DNA of 32,519 nt from Chloroflexota bacterium (GTDB lineage Bacteria > Chloroflexota > Limnocylindria > Limnocylindrales > CSP1-4). The stretch spans positions 1-32,519 of the forward strand of contig JAJYNP010000202.1 in the NCBI GenBank assembly GCA_021786265.1, given 5' to 3'. The position numbers and the translations under genes were made by a program. Positions 17,722 to 25,274 of this stretch are shown in pieces (within the stretch, counting starts at the first letter, position 1; every line of letters starts with the position of its first letter). Below the pieces are notes generated by a model, which searched no databases, was not told where the DNA came from, and saw nothing but the letters and a program-made list of their open reading frames with translations.

Positions 17722-20717
17722 CCGAGGCGCTGGGTGAGGATCAGCTCACGCAGGATGCGCGCGCCGGCGGCCTCCTCCGGCCGCAGGTCCTGTAGCTGCC
17801 TCGCGAGGTAGCCGGCGAGACCGACCGCCGCCTCCCGCTGCGTCGAGTCGCCATACCAGTCGGACACGTTGAGCGTCAGGTGCGCGAGGACCTCCGAGCC
17901 GTCCACCTGCCTGACCAGCTCCATGACGGCGTACAGCACCGCCCGCAGCACCGAGCCGTACAGCTCGGAACCTTCGCTCATCTCACCCCGCCCGAACTCC
18001 ACGGCGGACTTGAGGCGGGCGTGGTTTGCGCGGTGGTCACCCATGAAGGCGTCGAAGTCGCGGACCTTGAACGCCTTGGCGAAGTTCTGGTAGTTGTCGA
18101 GTGTGTGCGCTCCGCGTGCCTCGGTCTCGAGCATCTTCAGGTAGAAGCGCTCAGCGCCCGACAGCTTGTCCCAGAAGCGCTTCTCGATGCCGGACGGCAC
18201 GAGCGCCTGATTGGCGGTGTTGACGGCGAATCCGATGAGGCGATCGACGAACGTCTCCTCGCCCTTCACCCGTGGCCGGATCGCCTCTTGGGTCATTTCA
18301 CGCCCGTCTATGACCGCGTACCGCGTCAGCGCGCGGAGCGCCGCCGCGTATCCGGCCATCTGGATGTCCGCGTCCTCGAACACGTTCTCGTCCCTGTAGC
18401 GGCCCTTTGCCTGCTGGTTCAGGCCGGTCAGGGCCGCGACCTGGTCCTCGACCTCCTCCTGGAGATCCCAGGCCAGCTCATCGGACGTGGTCCGCGCATG
18501 GCCGGCGCGCTTCCGGCAGACAAGCAGGACAGTGCCCTTGACGTTGCTACCCTGGCGCAGGGCACTGTCTGTCTCCGTGACGACATACCAGGCCGCCGTG
18601 ACCTGGAGGCCAGAGGCCCACACGATGTTGGCCATGTCCGCCCAGATCGAGCCGGATTGGTGCACAAACATGATCACGTGCAGGCCGTTGTCCGGCATGT
18701 GGTCATTCATCCGGGAGTAGGCGGCAACCATGCCACGTCGGAAGTCCTCATCCTCGCCTGCAATTGCGAGTGTTCGGCGGCTGTCCCAGACCCAGCCGGC
18801 GAACTCATCGGGAGGGCTCTTCCGGAGCCACGCGATGAAGAACTCGAGGATCTCCTCGTACTTGACCGCGTCCCCATACGGAGGGTCGGTGATGTACAAA
18901 TCGCTGTCCGTGTCGATCTGATCTGCCGGCTCGGCGACGACCTGCCAGCCGACCTGGGGATCGAGTGGAAACGAGCGAACTCGGAGCTCAACGAGGTCGA
19001 GTGCGTAGCGCGACGCCCGCGCGCCGTAGTTGAACAGCGTGTTCAGCGCCTGATTGTCGAAGACCTGCTTGACCGCCCCGCCGCCACCATCGTGCTGGCT
19101 CCATCGCGACAATCTCGCGCTTGAGTTCAGCAGTTGCGTGAGCCCGAACTTGAGCCTTGCGTCGCGACTGCTATTCACAAGGGCGGCGAGCAAGAGCTGC
19201 CGGGGATTGAACAGGTGATGCCAGTAGGTCCAGCCCCTTGTTCGAATCGGTTCGTCTGTCTTTTCGCCAGGTTCGATCCGCATGTCGGGGACCCAGCCCC
19301 GTTCTTGCCACTCCTCAAGATGTGAGGCGACGTACCGCTCGACCACGCGCTCGCGCTCGAGGTCGGCCTCGGTGACCGATCGGAACTCGTACTCCTCGCC
19401 ACGCCCCTTCTTACTGCGCATCCATTCGATCGCATACAGGCGCTCGCCGAAGATGTCGCCCGAACGCGGCCGCGAGTCGCTGATTTCCCACGGACGGAGC
19501 CTGTTGCCCGTCGATCCGTCAGGCTTCCTGTAGTCGCCGCGGAGCGTGGAGACCTTGGTCTTGTACTCCACTCCGTTGACCGTGTGGACCATGTAGGGAT
19601 CCTGGCCGCGCCCGTCCGTGCGGACGGTGCCCTGCTGGGCGGAATCGAGTTCGCGATCGGAGACGCCCGACCGGATCACGATGTCGTAGCGCCGGTTGAC
19701 CGGATCGGACACGACGTCGGCGACGACCCGAAAGCCCTTGCTCACGACCCGTGTCGGGAGCAGCGGCACCAACCAGCCAGACTGGGGACACGTGACCTCG
19801 ACGCAGTAGAGGTAGACCTTGCCTCTCCAGCCGTCGCCGTCGGTCTCGATCCCGAGGCGGTCGATCTCCACCTCGACGCGCTCGACGAGGTCCTGCTGGG
19901 CGACAAGCAGATCCTCTCGCGCCTCGGGGGAGGCACCGACGACACTGAACGCACCCCAGGTCAGCATGCACGCGACGGGACTCACGTCAGCGGCATAAGC
20001 GTCGCAGCCAAGGCGGGCTGCCTCAAACGGGATCTGGCCCGAGCCGGCGAATACATCGGCCACGCGCGGCCGATGCCCGTAACGCATGATGCCGAGCTGC
20101 TCCACGAGCTCCGGAAAGCTCCCCGCCTCTGTGCCGAGGTGCTGGTTCACGGCGTCCCAGATGTGTGCATGGACCGCTTCGCCCACCTCTTCGGGTCGCC
20201 GCGATTCATCGACCCGCTCGCGGTATGACGTCCTGGGCAGGAGCTGGGCCTCCATCCGACGGCGGTCCATCTCGCCGACATCCCGGCGCCACTCGACCGA
20301 GACTGCCTTGTACGCTGGATTCGACCAATCGACGGGCGACGCAGCAGGCAGGACGCCGCGCGGCGACGCGGTGAAGTAGTCCTCTATCCGCGCAAGCGCC
20401 ACCGAGGCCAGGATCTCGCGCGGCTTCGCCCGGCGCTTGGCGCGCGCGACGAAGGACTCGTCATCCATCGCCATCAGCTTCTCGAAGATCTCGAGGTCCC
20501 GGGCCGGGTCGTCGGTGGCCGGCACAAGGCAGCCCAGGACGCAGGCCTTATTGAGGATCAGCGGCTTGCGACCCTTCCAGTAGCTGCCCAGGGCGGTGAG
20601 CGTCTTGCCGTGGACCGCCATCTGCTCCTTGTAGGACTCCGCGGAGAGCTTCTGGACCGGGAGCAGGCGCTCGATGAGTGCGGGTGCATCCTTGAGCGAG
20701 AGGGGTGTGACGGGCAT
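17718..20717 (-). CDS. DUF1156 family DNA methyltransferase
   Basis: This 999-residue protein has an N-terminal DUF1156 region and the two core motifs of amino-methyltransferases: the AdoMet site DVFAGSGQIPFE (about residues 221-232) and the catalytic DPPYGD (608-613). A DPPY motif after the AdoMet motif indicates N6-adenine or N4-cytosine methylation of DNA. I know this family (COG1743) as the methyltransferase of type 3 BREX-like loci. The very large size compared with stand-alone methyltransferases suggests built-in target recognition or partner-docking regions. ATG 20717 lies three bases after the DUF3780 stop, and its own stop overlaps the helicase start. In this operon it probably marks self DNA so that the other components spare it; that is inference from BREX and restriction systems. 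Confidence 0.93.
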   Translation of the reverse strand: MPVTPLSLKDAPALIERLLPVQKLSAESYKEQMAVHGKTLTALGSYWKGRKPLILNKACVLGCLVPATDDPARDLEIFEKLMAMDDESFVARAKRRAKPREILASVALARIEDYFTASPRGVLPAASPVDWSNPAYKAVSVEWRRDVGEMDRRRMEAQLLPRTSYRERVDESRRPEEVGEAVHAHIWDAVNQHLGTEAGSFPELVEQLGIMRYGHRPRVADVFAGSGQIPFEAARLGCDAYAADVSPVACMLTWGAFSVVGASPEAREDLLVAQQDLVERVEVEIDRLGIETDGDGWRGKVYLYCVEVTCPQSGWLVPLLPTRVVSKGFRVVADVVSDPVNRRYDIVIRSGVSDRELDSAQQGTVRTDGRGQDPYMVHTVNGVEYKTKVSTLRGDYRKPDGSTGNRLRPWEISDSRPRSGDIFGERLYAIEWMRSKKGRGEEYEFRSVTEADLERERVVERYVASHLEEWQERGWVPDMRIEPGEKTDEPIRTRGWTYWHHLFNPRQLLLAALVNSSRDARLKFGLTQLLNSSARLSRWSQHDGGGGAVKQVFDNQALNTLFNYGARASRYALDLVELRVRSFPLDPQVGWQVVAEPADQIDTDSDLYITDPPYGDAVKYEEILEFFIAWLRKSPPDEFAGWVWDSRRTLAIAGEDEDFRRGMVAAYSRMNDHMPDNGLHVIMFVHQSGSIWADMANIVWASGLQVTAAWYVVTETDSALRQGSNVKGTVLLVCRKRAGHARTTSDELAWDLQEEVEDQVAALTGLNQQAKGRYRDENVFEDADIQMAGYAAALRALTRYAVIDGREMTQEAIRPRVKGEETFVDRLIGFAVNTANQALVPSGIEKRFWDKLSGAERFYLKMLETEARGAHTLDNYQNFAKAFKVRDFDAFMGDHRANHARLKSAVEFGRGEMSEGSELYGSVLRAVLYAVMELVRQVDGSEVLAHLTLNVSDWYGDSTQREAAVGLAGYLARQLQDLRPEEAAGARILRELILTQRLG

Positions 20718-20720
20718 GGC

Positions 20721-21302
20721 CTACTGCTGGTCCTCGAACAGGTGGAGGGAGAGGACGTCGGGTTCGACCGGCCGCGGTCGGCGCCGCGACACGGCGGCCT
20801 TCTCGCCGTCCGACAGCGCGAGGTGCAGCGCACGTCGCCAGCCTCGGTTCCCGTCATCCGGCAGCCCCGCCTCGGCGACGGTCATCGAGAAAAGCCACCA
20901 CCGCTCTTCCGGCCGGAGAGCGGCCCACTTGCTGCAGACGACGGGGATCTCCTCGTCGGCCGCGTTCTCGGCCGCCCACGCGAGGACACAGAGCTCCTTG
21001 CCCAGGAGCCGGTCGACGAGGTTCGTGCCGCTGTGCCAGCGGCCCACGGGGATCTTGGCGGCCTTCAGGCGCTCATTGAACTCTCGGCGTGCAGCATCCG
21101 CGATCGCACTCCACACGTGGCGAGGCAGGATGACGCGGTCCTCTGCCCGGGGGATGCCGCCCTCCAGACCGCGGTACCCGTAGTCCTCGGTGATCCGCAC
21201 CGGCTCCGAGCGCGACACCGGTATCTCAACCCGGAGGACGTGCGTCCCGAAGGCGGACGGTGCCCCAAAGTCCACCGTCGCGTGACGAGTGACGTCGGTC
21301 AC
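20721..21302 (-). CDS. DUF3780 family protein
   Basis: This 193-residue protein starts at GTG 21302, overlapping the stop of the DUF499 gene (GTGA, 21299-21302). The body has the pattern FGTHVLRVEIP, ITEDYGYRGLEGG, RVILPRHVWSAIADAARREFN, WHSGTNLVDRLLGKELCVLAWAAE, which I recognise as DUF3780. This small family is almost always found between DUF499 and DUF1156 genes. No enzymatic motif is visible. It is probably a structural or adaptor subunit linking the ATPase and the methyltransferase, an inference drawn only from constant synteny. It has no signal peptide or membrane segment. Confidence 0.85.
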   Translation of the reverse strand: MTDVTRHATVDFGAPSAFGTHVLRVEIPVSRSEPVRITEDYGYRGLEGGIPRAEDRVILPRHVWSAIADAARREFNERLKAAKIPVGRWHSGTNLVDRLLGKELCVLAWAAENAADEEIPVVCSKWAALRPEERWWLFSMTVAEAGLPDDGNRGWRRALHLALSDGEKAAVSRRRPRPVEPDVLSLHLFEDQQ

Positions 21303-24300
21303 TCCTGCTCCACGTTGTCAGCACGAAGGTGGATGCCGAACCGGTCGGCGAACGCCTGGAGGTCATGCCCGGACTGGAACGAGGCCTTCCGGAAGTTCAT
21401 GGTCACCGGAGCATCGGGCGGGAACTGAGCGGCCACGGCGTTGAGCAGGCTTTCGATGAACGCTGGTTCGACCGCGATCTCGCCGACGGTCACCGAGATG
21501 CTCCGCGCCCCCTGCCCCACGGTCAGGACGACGCCCTCGAAGGTCGCCGAGCGCTCCCTGGCGTCGCTCAGGCCGGCGTACGTGTTGGCACGGGAGTCGA
21601 AGCTCCGCGCGGCTCCCCGTGCCTGGAACTTCGCCGGCTTGGCCGGGTCGATCTGGACCCCTGGCTTCCCGCGGGCGGGGAACCGGAACTCCTTCTTTGC
21701 CTCGAGCCCGTCCGCCTCGGCGAACGCCCGGATGAGGACGTCCGAGTCGTCGATTTCGAACGGCTTGACGAATGGCGTCCCTTCGCGCGGCTCGCTGCCG
21801 TCGGTCGTGTACCGGATGCTCCCTCGCGGGGCGACCAGCAGCTCGACCGTCCGCTTGGCTCCCTCATCGTGGAGGTTCGTTCGGAGGGTCAGGTCGTTCG
21901 TCCAGGTGACGGCGTCACCGGCCTCGTACTGGCCGGAGGGATCCCGGACGAGGACATGGACCCGCAGCGCGGACGTGACGTAGGAGAGGTCCTTGAGGAG
22001 CGGGCTGTCTTCGGTAACCGGGGCGTCTTCCGCGTAGTAGATCCTGGGTGCGGGTCCGGCGTTCTGCGGATGGATAGTGATCTTGACCTCGCCTGCGTCC
22101 CCCATAAGGGGTTCGGCGAAGAACTGCGCCGACGTCGCCTTCTTCTTCGGTCGCCGGGTCACGTAGCCGTTGCCGAGGTCCTCCCACAGACCGCGGTTGC
22201 AGGCGATCGACTTGAGGTTGTCCAAGCCCTTCGGCGGCATCCACGGCATGCCGGCCTGTTCCGCGTATCGATCGACCGCGTCCGCCCAGCGCGTCTCGTC
22301 GATACCCTCCGGCCAGAGCAGGTCCTGGGCCTTCTCCTTCAGTGTGTCGAACGAGCCCTCCACGTCGACGTAGAGCTTCTGCGGCACGCTGACGAGCGTC
22401 CGCTCGATCTGGTCCTCGCCGTTGTACGGCTTGTTCGTGTCGCGCACCGGGTCGAGCGCCTTGGTCACGAGCTGCGGTTCCCTGCCTGCACGGCTGATGG
22501 GGAACAGCACCTTGTCGAACAGACTCAGGATCGTCGAGTAGAAGTCCCGCTCGTACGTCTCCTGCTTGTGCTCCAGGTCCTCGCGCTGGGGGTGACCCTG
22601 TGGAATGCGGCCATCGGCCTTCTGGGCCGCGTAGTGCTGCCGGGCGGCGGTCTCGACGCTCGCCATGGCGGTGCGCTCGCCGGTGAGCACGAGCAGGTTG
22701 TTCTTCTGCGAGATCGCGTCGAAGAACTTCTGGACCTCGTCCGGCGGGATCTTGGAGTCTGGCGTGACGATCAAGAGGACCCGCGACTGGCGGACCGTGT
22801 CGGCGATGTCGGTGAGCGGGGCGAGCGCCAGGACCTCCGAGTAGCAGGTCTTCCTGATCGGCTTGAACATGTCGGTCAGCTGCTTGCGGATGAGGTCGTC
22901 CACGAGGTTGGCAGGGGCGTCCTTGGCCAGGCTCTGGAGCAGCTTGGTCAGGTTCTCCTGGCGGTCGAAGTAGTAGCGCCCCTCGGCCGTGTGGTGGAGA
23001 TACCAAGCGATCTGCTCGAGCTCGTCGAATGCCTGCAGGAAGTCAGACGGTTCCCGGAGCGGCGTGACGAGGCACTCGACCATCTCCTCGCGGGTGAGGC
23101 CCTTGACCGCGTTCACGGCGGTCGAGAGGCTGGCGGTGAGGAGCAGGGCGCCGATCTCCCTTGCGGAGTCTGTGCCGGCCTGCAGGTCGATGACCTGGGC
23201 GTGCGCCCCCTGCTGCTCCTCCCAGAGGTCGCGAGCGATCACGTCGCCCATCCCGGAGATCTCGACCAGCTTCTCTCGAACTTCGGCGATGCCGAGGTCG
23301 AAGTGCTGGGGCCCAATGAGGAAGACGTCGTTGGCAGGCCGTTCCCACACCGACTTCAGCAGCCTGGAGACCAGCTCGATCAGCCCGCGGGTCTGCTTGA
23401 ACTGATCGTTCTCCTTGAACAGGGCGATCACGTTCTTGAGCCGCGGGTGGAAGGGATACGTCGCCGCGATCTCGTCCGCCAGCGCCTCGGCCCCGCGCGT
23501 GACCGTCTTGGCCTTCGAGGCCTCCTCGAGCTTGCGGCCGAACGTCGCGGCGATGTCGTCGATCTCGGCCTGCCCGGGCAGAGAGACGAACAGGCGCTTC
23601 CGCAGGATCTTGTAGATCTCGTCCGTCGCGAGATCGACCGGGGTGATGTTGCGCTCCTGGCGGCCGAGCTCGGCACGCGCGTCGTCGAGGGCCTTGGCGA
23701 TCAGCCTGCCGCCGGTGTCGTAGGACGCCGTGAGGTCGGAGATGACCACGCAGACGTTCTTCTTCTTGCCCGCCGCCGTGAGCAGGTTCGCGAACGCGCG
23801 CGTGGCGATGTCCGCGACGGTGCCATTCCCCACCTTCTGGGTGTCGAGGTAGTGGAAGTAGGGCGGCATCTCGTCGAGCAGGATCAGGATCGGACGGTCA
23901 CCATCGAACAGCTTGATCCAGTCGCTCTCGCCCGGCGCCTTGGGACCGGCCGTCCAGAAGGGCGCGAACTGCTCCCCCTTGCCGAGCTGCGCGGCGATCT
24001 CGCCCCAGAAGAAGTGCTCCGGGTTGTTTCGTCCGTTGAAGGCGGCGACGTCTGCCGTGCCAAAGCGGCTGGCAGCGGCGATCCCGGTCGCGTGCGCCTT
24101 CCGCAGCTCGGGGTGCATCGCGAGAAGCCCGAAGCCGACCAGCAGGTGGGTCTTGCCGCCGCCCATCGCCTGCTTGAGATGGAAGATCGCCTGCGACGAC
24201 TCGCCTGCCAGCCGAGCCAGCCCGAGCGTCATCAGCTCCTGCATCCCGGCAGTGATCGCGGTCCTGGCGAAGTAGGCGGACCCGTCACCCTCGGTGTGGA

Positions 24301-24388
24301 TCAGCTCGTCCAGTTGCTCGATCTGGTCGCTGACCGTAATCCACAGTGCGTTCGTCTCGAGAACGCAGGCATCGCGGACGGTCTTCAT
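21299..24388 (-). CDS. DUF499 family AAA+ ATPase, first gene of the DUF1156 operon
   Basis: This 1,029-residue protein carries Walker A KQAMGGGKTH (GGGKT 76-80) and Walker B ILILLDEMPPY (Asp 172, Glu 173). DUF499 (COG1483) proteins are large ATPases related to BrxC/PglY of BREX and Pgl systems. The C-terminal third has a beta-rich stretch with RYTTDGSEPREGTPF (about residue 855 on), resembling the chitobiase-like (CHB_HEX) repeats seen in some DUF499 proteins, and ends in a small alpha/beta segment. The ATG at 24388 is preceded by GAGGAG about 12 bases upstream, which is rather far. As the first gene of the coupled set, its promoter should lie in the repeat-rich region to its right. It is likely the motor or signalling hub of the complex. 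Confidence 0.9.
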   Translation of the reverse strand: MKTVRDACVLETNALWITVSDQIEQLDELIHTEGDGSAYFARTAITAGMQELMTLGLARLAGESSQAIFHLKQAMGGGKTHLLVGFGLLAMHPELRKAHATGIAAASRFGTADVAAFNGRNNPEHFFWGEIAAQLGKGEQFAPFWTAGPKAPGESDWIKLFDGDRPILILLDEMPPYFHYLDTQKVGNGTVADIATRAFANLLTAAGKKKNVCVVISDLTASYDTGGRLIAKALDDARAELGRQERNITPVDLATDEIYKILRKRLFVSLPGQAEIDDIAATFGRKLEEASKAKTVTRGAEALADEIAATYPFHPRLKNVIALFKENDQFKQTRGLIELVSRLLKSVWERPANDVFLIGPQHFDLGIAEVREKLVEISGMGDVIARDLWEEQQGAHAQVIDLQAGTDSAREIGALLLTASLSTAVNAVKGLTREEMVECLVTPLREPSDFLQAFDELEQIAWYLHHTAEGRYYFDRQENLTKLLQSLAKDAPANLVDDLIRKQLTDMFKPIRKTCYSEVLALAPLTDIADTVRQSRVLLIVTPDSKIPPDEVQKFFDAISQKNNLLVLTGERTAMASVETAARQHYAAQKADGRIPQGHPQREDLEHKQETYERDFYSTILSLFDKVLFPISRAGREPQLVTKALDPVRDTNKPYNGEDQIERTLVSVPQKLYVDVEGSFDTLKEKAQDLLWPEGIDETRWADAVDRYAEQAGMPWMPPKGLDNLKSIACNRGLWEDLGNGYVTRRPKKKATSAQFFAEPLMGDAGEVKITIHPQNAGPAPRIYYAEDAPVTEDSPLLKDLSYVTSALRVHVLVRDPSGQYEAGDAVTWTNDLTLRTNLHDEGAKRTVELLVAPRGSIRYTTDGSEPREGTPFVKPFEIDDSDVLIRAFAEADGLEAKKEFRFPARGKPGVQIDPAKPAKFQARGAARSFDSRANTYAGLSDARERSATFEGVVLTVGQGARSISVTVGEIAVEPAFIESLLNAVAAQFPPDAPVTMNFRKASFQSGHDLQAFADRFGIHLRADNVEQE

Positions 24389-24727
24389 GCGGGATCGATG
24401 CTCCTCGGCGAGTACGTGCTACCAATCGAGCCGCGAGGGACACACCGCTGCGCTGGCCCCCACGCCAGAGTATCCGAACGGACCACCGGCGCCACACCGC
24501 TACCGGCAAGGTCGCTGGCCCTTGGCACCGAATTCGCCTCCGCACGCGACCGCGGTCCGGCGCTCCTTGTCATCCAATGAGGTCTCGGGCGCGTACGGAT
24601 CGCCGAGGAAGCGGTAGCGCCCGAAGCGGGCGGGCGGACTTCCCGACCGGCCTGGCCGGGCGGGATGGGCCGATCCGGACGGCAGGGTGACCACAGTGAA
24701 CGAGAGAGGCCGAAACGGGCGCCAGCA

Positions 24728-24837
24728 CTCCCTCCGCTCCCTCCGACTCGCGTGCGCACGCGCGTGTATGACCACTCACTCCACTCACTCCACTCACTCC
24801 CCTCACTTGGAAGGGGTGGATGAGGGAGCGGAGGGAG
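24728..24837. repeat. 16-bp perfect inverted repeat around a 9-bp tandem repeat
   Basis: The left arm CTCCCTCCGCTCCCTC (24728-24743) is exactly complementary to the right arm GAGGGAGCGGAGGGAG (24822-24837), with 78 bases between. Just inside the left arm is a run of alternating purines and pyrimidines, and its approximate complement lies outside the right arm, so the arms interleave. The arms are polypyrimidine/polypurine, which also permits triplex formation. It could be a recombination or replication site; no protein site is identified. Confidence 0.8.
24772..24807 (+). repeat. 9-bp tandem repeat, four copies
   Basis: CCACTCACT is repeated three times exactly (24772-24798) and a fourth time with one change (CCCCTCACT, 24799-24807). 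There are no spacers, so this is not a CRISPR. As a multiple of three it reads as a tripeptide repeat in any frame, which is common in linkers of phage-type primase/helicase proteins, or it may be an iteron-like array. Confidence 0.85.
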
Positions 24838-25098
24838 CGGGGACACGCGTGTCGCGCGCGGGCACGCGAGGACCCGGGCCTGTCTCCGTCCGGACTGTGC
24901 CCGGATAAGAGGCCGGATAGTAGTCCAGTTCCGACCCTGTTTCGTCCGCCCCCGGTGCGCGACGCTCACCGCGTGAACCACCCGTCCCCGGCCGCGAAGC
25001 CCCCTTCTCTCCCCCTTCACTCCCACCACTCCAAGACTGAGGACAGTGAAGGGGGAGACACCCGCCCGCGGCCGCGCGCGAGGAGCGGTGCCCGGTGA
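24820..25098 (+). pseudogene. Possible 3' remnant of a gene that once preceded the recombinase unit
   Basis: One plus-strand frame runs from ATG 24820 to a TGA at 25096-25098, and that TGA overlaps the GTG of the 59-codon gene as GTGA. Other real junctions in the island use the same overlap, so the last part of this frame (from about 24,980, reading PSLPLHSHHSKTEDSEGG then an Arg-rich tail) looks like the end of a former gene. The upstream part has no credible protein sequence, and a better-looking stretch lies in another frame with a stop at 24906-24908. I cannot name the lost gene. Chance is a real alternative. Confidence 0.25.
25008..25058. repeat. 14-bp perfect inverted repeat
   Basis: TCTCCCCCTTCACT (25008-25021) is exactly complementary to AGTGAAGGGGGAGA (25045-25058), with 23 bases between. 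It lies 37 bases upstream of the short gene that leads into the recombinase, a natural position for an operator or attenuator. It has no T-tract and is not an obvious terminator. Confidence 0.75.
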
Positions 25099-25274
25099 GG
25101 GGGCAGGTGCCGCCGCCGGCGGGGCGGGACCCGCTCGTCGCCGCCCTGGCCCGCTACGTCGAGGCGCTCCAGCGGCGCTACCCGGACGGGCCGGACCAGC
25201 TGCGCCGGGAGCGCCTTGACTGCAGAGCAAACATCACCCCGATGTCCGACCGACGACGGGACCCCGCAGCGTGA
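25095..25274 (+). CDS. Small protein (59 aa) translationally coupled to the serine recombinase
   Basis: GTG 25095 opens a 59-residue frame reading VAALARYVEALQRRYPDGPD (residues 15-34, preceded by L14) and ending at TGA 25272-25274. That stop overlaps the recombinase GTG as GTGA (25271-25274). GAGGAG at 25080-25085 gives a ribosome site about nine bases before the start. The segment from DPLVAALARYV to ERLDCRAN is regular amphipathic-helical protein and fits the codon bias of its neighbours, unlike the DNA just upstream. The family is unknown to me, although similar short proteins next to large serine recombinases seem familiar. Likely roles are an excision factor, a recombinase partner, or simply a leader for coupling; all are inference. 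Confidence 0.7.
   Translation: MRGQVPPPAGRDPLVAALARYVEALQRRYPDGPDQLRRERLDCRANITPMSDRRRDPAA

Larger units (their letters stand above)
24389..25094. other. Repeat-rich region between the DUF499 gene and the recombinase unit
   Basis: These 706 bases have no gene I can support on either strand. They contain a 16-bp inverted repeat enclosing a 9-bp tandem repeat, alternating purine-pyrimidine tracts (GCGTGCGCACGCGCGTGT, 24750-24767, and ACACGCGTGT after 24842), and a 14-bp inverted repeat near 25,008-25,058. The DUF499 promoter and any control sites for the recombinase must lie here, but I see no convincing -35/-10 pair. The region may also hold debris of a lost gene (see the entry ending at 25098). 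Confidence 0.5.

Noticed and set aside
21329..24580. Open plus-strand frame of more than 1,000 codons opposite the DUF499 gene
   Set aside because: It is the mirror of a real high-GC gene: the translation is rich in Arg, Leu, Gly and Asp with no motif, and the minus strand has clear DUF499 motifs and coupled neighbours.
24772..24807. CRISPR-like array
   Set aside because: The repeat unit is 9 bp with no spacers and no cas gene is present.
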